Source: CAZRHR01 sp964578885
GTDB lineage: Bacteria > Bacteroidota > Bacteroidia > CAIKAF01
Length of the DNA: 64,000 nucleotides
Reading direction: 5' to 3'
NCBI GenBank assembly: GCA_964578885.1
Contig: CAZOEO010000009.1
Coordinates: 62,001-126,000 of the forward strand
Within the stretch, counting starts at the first letter, position 1; each line of letters starts with the position of its first letter. Under the pieces are notes generated by a model. That model was not told where the DNA came from, made no database searches, and saw only the letters and a program-made list of their open reading frames with translations. Positions 61,437-64,000 of this stretch are shown piece by piece. Made by a program: the position numbers and the translations under genes.

Positions 61437-61759
61437 GCACCAACCGGCTCATTAAGGTGATGGCCTTGGGGATGCCGGAAGAAAAAGCCCGTATCTCTAT
61501 GCTAAAGACATGTCGTGATACCTTTTGCGCGGGATTTCACCGTATCGGAATGGCAGAGATAACGCCTCTACTTGCCCGTCAGAAAGACGTTTCAGCAAGT
61601 ATTTTTGGAGGTAACCAAAGCAAGAATAAGAACACTCCGCCGGAACGTACATTCAAAGACGACCGTTCCGGCATGGAGGCGCACAAAAGCCCAGTCAATG
61701 ATTGTTTCATTCATTGGTTCGGCAAAGTAAACACCATAAACAGTTTCTGGCTCTGTTGA
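61433..61759 (+). CDS. Doubtful small ORF coupled to the lipoprotein gene
   Basis: 108 codons. Its ATG overlaps the stop of the lipoprotein gene as ATGA, the usual sign of coupling, but the protein (MSTNRLIKVMALGMPEEKAR...) shows no recognisable domain, is rich in Cys, Met and His, and the frame holds a perfect inverted repeat, so it may be untranslated spacer. Nothing else is annotated between the lipoprotein and PorZ genes. Kept as a candidate only. Confidence 0.3.
   Translation: MSTNRLIKVMALGMPEEKARISMLKTCRDTFCAGFHRIGMAEITPLLARQKDVSASIFGGNQSKNKNTPPERTFKDDRSGMEAHKSPVNDCFIHWFGKVNTINSFWLC
61639..61672. repeat. Perfect nine-base inverted repeat
   Basis: GCCGGAACG (61639-61647) and CGTTCCGGC (61664-61672) with a 16-base spacer. 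No T tract follows on either strand, so it is not a typical terminator. It lies between the lipoprotein and PorZ genes. Confidence 0.5.
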
Positions 61760-61804
61760 AACAATCGCAGAAAAATGAACAACCAAAAGGACGGAATCAT
61801 AAAA

Positions 61805-64000
61805 ATGACCCAAAGAAGTCTCGTTTTTTTCGCAGGAATGCTGGTTTGTATGTGGGGACATCTTTCTGCGCAGGAATGGGTTGGGACCGGTGCCTGGCGT
61901 TCCCACATGACGTTCAGAGAAAGTACGGGCATTATAACCGTAGGCGAAACCCATTACCTTTCTTCTTCGGCCGGTTTATGGCTCTACAACTTTAGAACTG
62001 GAGAAATCGATTCCTATACCAAAGCAGAAGGATTGAACGGTGTAAGCATCACAGCCATGGACTATCACGCGGCTTCCGGGAAATTTGTGCTTGCCTACTC
62101 CGATGGCAAAGTAGATCTTTTTAAAGATGGACGCGCCACCTATCTTCCCCAAATTTTCAATGCCGATATTTTGGGTGAAAAAACCATCCGAAGCGTTCGT
62201 ATTTTTGGGCAAAAGGCCTATTTGTCCGCCTCCTTTGGTGCGGCCATCATCGATCTCAATCAGAACGCGATAGAAAATTCTGTTCGCTTTAGTGATTCCC
62301 CCAATTTCACACAAGCCACTTGCTTTGATATGGCTGTATGGGATGGATATCTTTGGTTCGGACTAAGCCAGGGCTTGTATCGTATTCCTGTACAAGCCAA
62401 TTTGAAAAATCTGACCTTATGGGAACAAGTAACGGCATTTCCCAGTCGTGAGGTGGTTTCGCTTATGGTTTGGAACAATCAGCTTTTGGTCGTTCAAGCC
62501 GGAACGCAGGCCGGCACCTATGAAGTATGGCAGTGGAATCAAAACACCCCTACCCTTTTCCCCACACCCCATACCCGACATATTCACCGGCTTAAAACGG
62601 TGAATGATCAGTTGTTTATTATTTCTGACTCCACAGTGATGCAATACAACCTTGCCAATCAGCTGGTGTTGCATTATACTTTAGGAATTGGTCCATATAC
62701 CGATGCCACATTAACACCGAGTGGAGAAGCTTATTTCTCTTCATCCTTTCGCGGCATGGTAAAAGAAAGTGGTCCCAGCTGGGTGTTCACGTATGGCCCG
62801 GGGCGTCCGTTTACATCAGGCTCGTATAAAGTTCGATTTCAATCCGATGGAACCCTTTGGGTACTTCCGGGCGCGTTATCTCCCTTGTTTGTTCCCTCAT
62901 TCAGATATGGAGAATGTTACCGAAGACGCAATGAAGAATGGGAAACTTTTTTTGCACCCAACAATCCGCAATTGGTTCCCAACGACTTCATTACCATGGC
63001 AGAGTCTCCCAATGCCGATGATAAAATCGTAGTCGGATCTGCCGGAACAGGCGTTTATACACTTGAAAACGGAACGTACACGGAGATTATTCAGGGGAAT
63101 CATTTAGAACCCAATAGTAGCGGAAGATTCTTTGTAGGCGGTTTGGATTATGACCGGCAGGGAAATCTGTGGATTGGATTAAGTTTTGTGAACAATGCCC
63201 TGTATCGCAAAGGAACAGACCAAACCTATACAGCATTCACCTTTCCGGGCTTTGCCGGCGTAAACAACCTGGTGCGCGATATTGTGGTAGATAATGGTGG
63301 CAGAATCTGGATGGCGGTATTGGGCCGTGGCATTGCGATTTTAGATCCGGCCACAGGCAATCGGCGGTATCTCACCAACCAATTTAATTTTGGAGACTTA
63401 CCCGATTTGACCATTCGCACCATGCACAAAGATCAGAATGGAGAGATTTGGGTAGGCACCAACGAAGGGCTGCGGGTATTTTCAACCGGCAATATCATGA
63501 CAGCGCCAACGGTGAACGGACAGCGAATTGTGATACGTGCAGAAGATGGAAACAATGAATTATTGTTGGGTTCCACCATCATCAATGATATCCGTTCCGA
63601 TGGCGGCAATAGAAAATGGATTGCCACGCAGGGCGCGGGTGTCAGGTTGGTGAGTGCCGACGGAAGAACCATTTTACGTTCGTTCACCGCAGAAAACAGT
63701 CCATTGCTTTCTAACAATGTGCAAAGTGTAGACATTGATCCCATTCTTGGCGATGTCTATTTTGCCACAGATATCGGATTATGCAGCTATCGCGGCGATG
63801 CCACGGAAGGCGACAGCCGGTTTGGAGATGTAACGGTATTTCCCAACCCAGTTAGAGAAACCTACTCCGGAATCATCACTATTTCCGGTTTGGCGAGAGA
63901 TGCAGATGTGCGCATTACAGACATTAGCGGAAATCTGGTGTATCAGACCCAGGCCAATGGAGGAACAGCCACGTGGAATGGAAGAAGATATGACGGCCGA
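61805..64000 (+). CDS. porZ: PorZ-like T9SS protein, two propellers and sorting domain (cut by window edge)
   Basis: At least 732 residues; the frame is open to the window end. ATG 61805 starts a good signal peptide (TQRSLVFFAGMLVCMWGHLS); ATG 61775 upstream is an alternative. WVGTGAWRSHMTFRESTGII opens the PorZ-type N-terminal beta-propeller. Blades include SSSAGLWLYNFRTGEIDSY, YLWFGLSQGLYRIP, DRQGNLWIGLSF, DNGGRIWMAVLGRGIAILD and DQNGEIWVGTNEGLRVFS, as in two-component-regulator propellers. The end in view, VTVFPNPVRETYSG with VRITDISGNLVY, is a type A sorting domain. PorZ belongs to the T9SS attachment complex with PorU, PorV and PorQ and brings anionic LPS to the sortase PorU. Assigned from architecture; the C terminus is missing. 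Confidence 0.85.
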   Translation, partial: MTQRSLVFFAGMLVCMWGHLSAQEWVGTGAWRSHMTFRESTGIITVGETHYLSSSAGLWLYNFRTGEIDSYTKAEGLNGVSITAMDYHAASGKFVLAYSDGKVDLFKDGRATYLPQIFNADILGEKTIRSVRIFGQKAYLSASFGAAIIDLNQNAIENSVRFSDSPNFTQATCFDMAVWDGYLWFGLSQGLYRIPVQANLKNLTLWEQVTAFPSREVVSLMVWNNQLLVVQAGTQAGTYEVWQWNQNTPTLFPTPHTRHIHRLKTVNDQLFIISDSTVMQYNLANQLVLHYTLGIGPYTDATLTPSGEAYFSSSFRGMVKESGPSWVFTYGPGRPFTSGSYKVRFQSDGTLWVLPGALSPLFVPSFRYGECYRRRNEEWETFFAPNNPQLVPNDFITMAESPNADDKIVVGSAGTGVYTLENGTYTEIIQGNHLEPNSSGRFFVGGLDYDRQGNLWIGLSFVNNALYRKGTDQTYTAFTFPGFAGVNNLVRDIVVDNGGRIWMAVLGRGIAILDPATGNRRYLTNQFNFGDLPDLTIRTMHKDQNGEIWVGTNEGLRVFSTGNIMTAPTVNGQRIVIRAEDGNNELLLGSTIINDIRSDGGNRKWIATQGAGVRLVSADGRTILRSFTAENSPLLSNNVQSVDIDPILGDVYFATDIGLCSYRGDATEGDSRFGDVTVFPNPVRETYSGIITISGLARDADVRITDISGNLVYQTQANGGTATWNGRRYDGR

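Noticed and set aside
61592..61954. 120-codon minus-strand frame near PorZ
   Set aside because: Antisense to the PorZ signal and start region; no start signals or domain.
1..64000. CRISPR array, insertion sequence, prophage or rRNA operon
   Set aside because: No direct-repeat array, transposase, integrase, phage structural gene cluster or rRNA sequence seen; the tail-fibre-like protein at 47527 stands alone.

Overview
The window looks like chromosomal DNA of a Bacteroidota bacterium, probably a free-living, flavobacterium- or saprospira-like lineage; I would not go below phylum with confidence. The evidence is direct. Two exported proteins end in the type B (gliding-motility-associated) sorting domain and two in the type A domain of the type IX secretion system (T9SS), and a PorZ-like T9SS protein runs off the right edge. 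Several intergenic regions carry TTTG-N19-21-TAnnTTTG promoters, and Shine-Dalgarno sequences are mostly absent. Bacteroidota families such as DUF5606, DUF4920 and START-like proteins are present. I see no insertion sequence, prophage, CRISPR array or rRNA operon; the only tRNA is tRNA-Leu(CAG).

Layout. 1-8.2 kb: a TPR gene cut by the window edge, DUF5606, an exported subtilisin-like protease, a T9SS type B surface protein and an orphan oligopeptide-binding lipoprotein. 8.2-14.7 kb: a CoA-pyrophosphatase-like NUDIX protein, then a membrane protein-rsmD-coaD-thioredoxin-fold run, facing a PEP-synthase/rifampicin-phosphotransferase-like dikinase. 14.8-22.3 kb: an exported beta-helix protein, tRNA-Leu, a beta-lactamase-fold protein without its catalytic Lys and Tyr, an SDR-TPR pair and a GNAT-glycosyltransferase pair. 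22.3-25.5 kb: a fused 2-oxoacid dehydrogenase E1 followed by murQ. 25.9-40 kb: a second type B surface protein, then a long plus-strand series: tpiA-prmA-1502-aa exported protein-plsY, a small lipoprotein, then YiiX-like hydrolase-TPR-PD40/OmpA-like-mnmD. 40-50 kb: DUF4920 lipoprotein and NUDIX; a four-gene minus-strand operon (PaaE-like reductase, beta-barrel, TPR lipoprotein, LRR protein); a DUF1800-DUF1501 export pair; a tail-fibre-like protein. 50-64 kb: START-like-LptF/G-glycosyltransferase, lon, a TonB-dependent receptor under a TPP riboswitch, a GyrI-like protein, an M1 metallopeptidase with a T9SS signal, a lipoprotein and PorZ.

How they work together. Much of the window concerns the cell envelope: outer-membrane uptake (thiamine receptor), lipid and LPS synthesis and transport (PlsY, LptF/G, glycosyltransferases), peptidoglycan recycling (MurQ), and T9SS cargo plus one machinery component. 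The rest is housekeeping: CoA synthesis, rRNA, tRNA and ribosomal-protein methylation, glycolysis and protein quality control.

The observations most worth following are: (1) a strong terminator-like hairpin embedded in codons 2-17 of the YiiX-like gene, just after a small lipoprotein with a highly-expressed codon pattern; (2) a TPP riboswitch whose promoter places transcription start at the aptamer, with a possible start-codon-sequestering platform in front of a TonB receptor; (3) a beta-lactamase-fold protein with two catalytic residues substituted; (4) a 1502-residue exported protein of unknown function, with internal repeats, between prmA and plsY. I did not find a clearly new multi-gene system.
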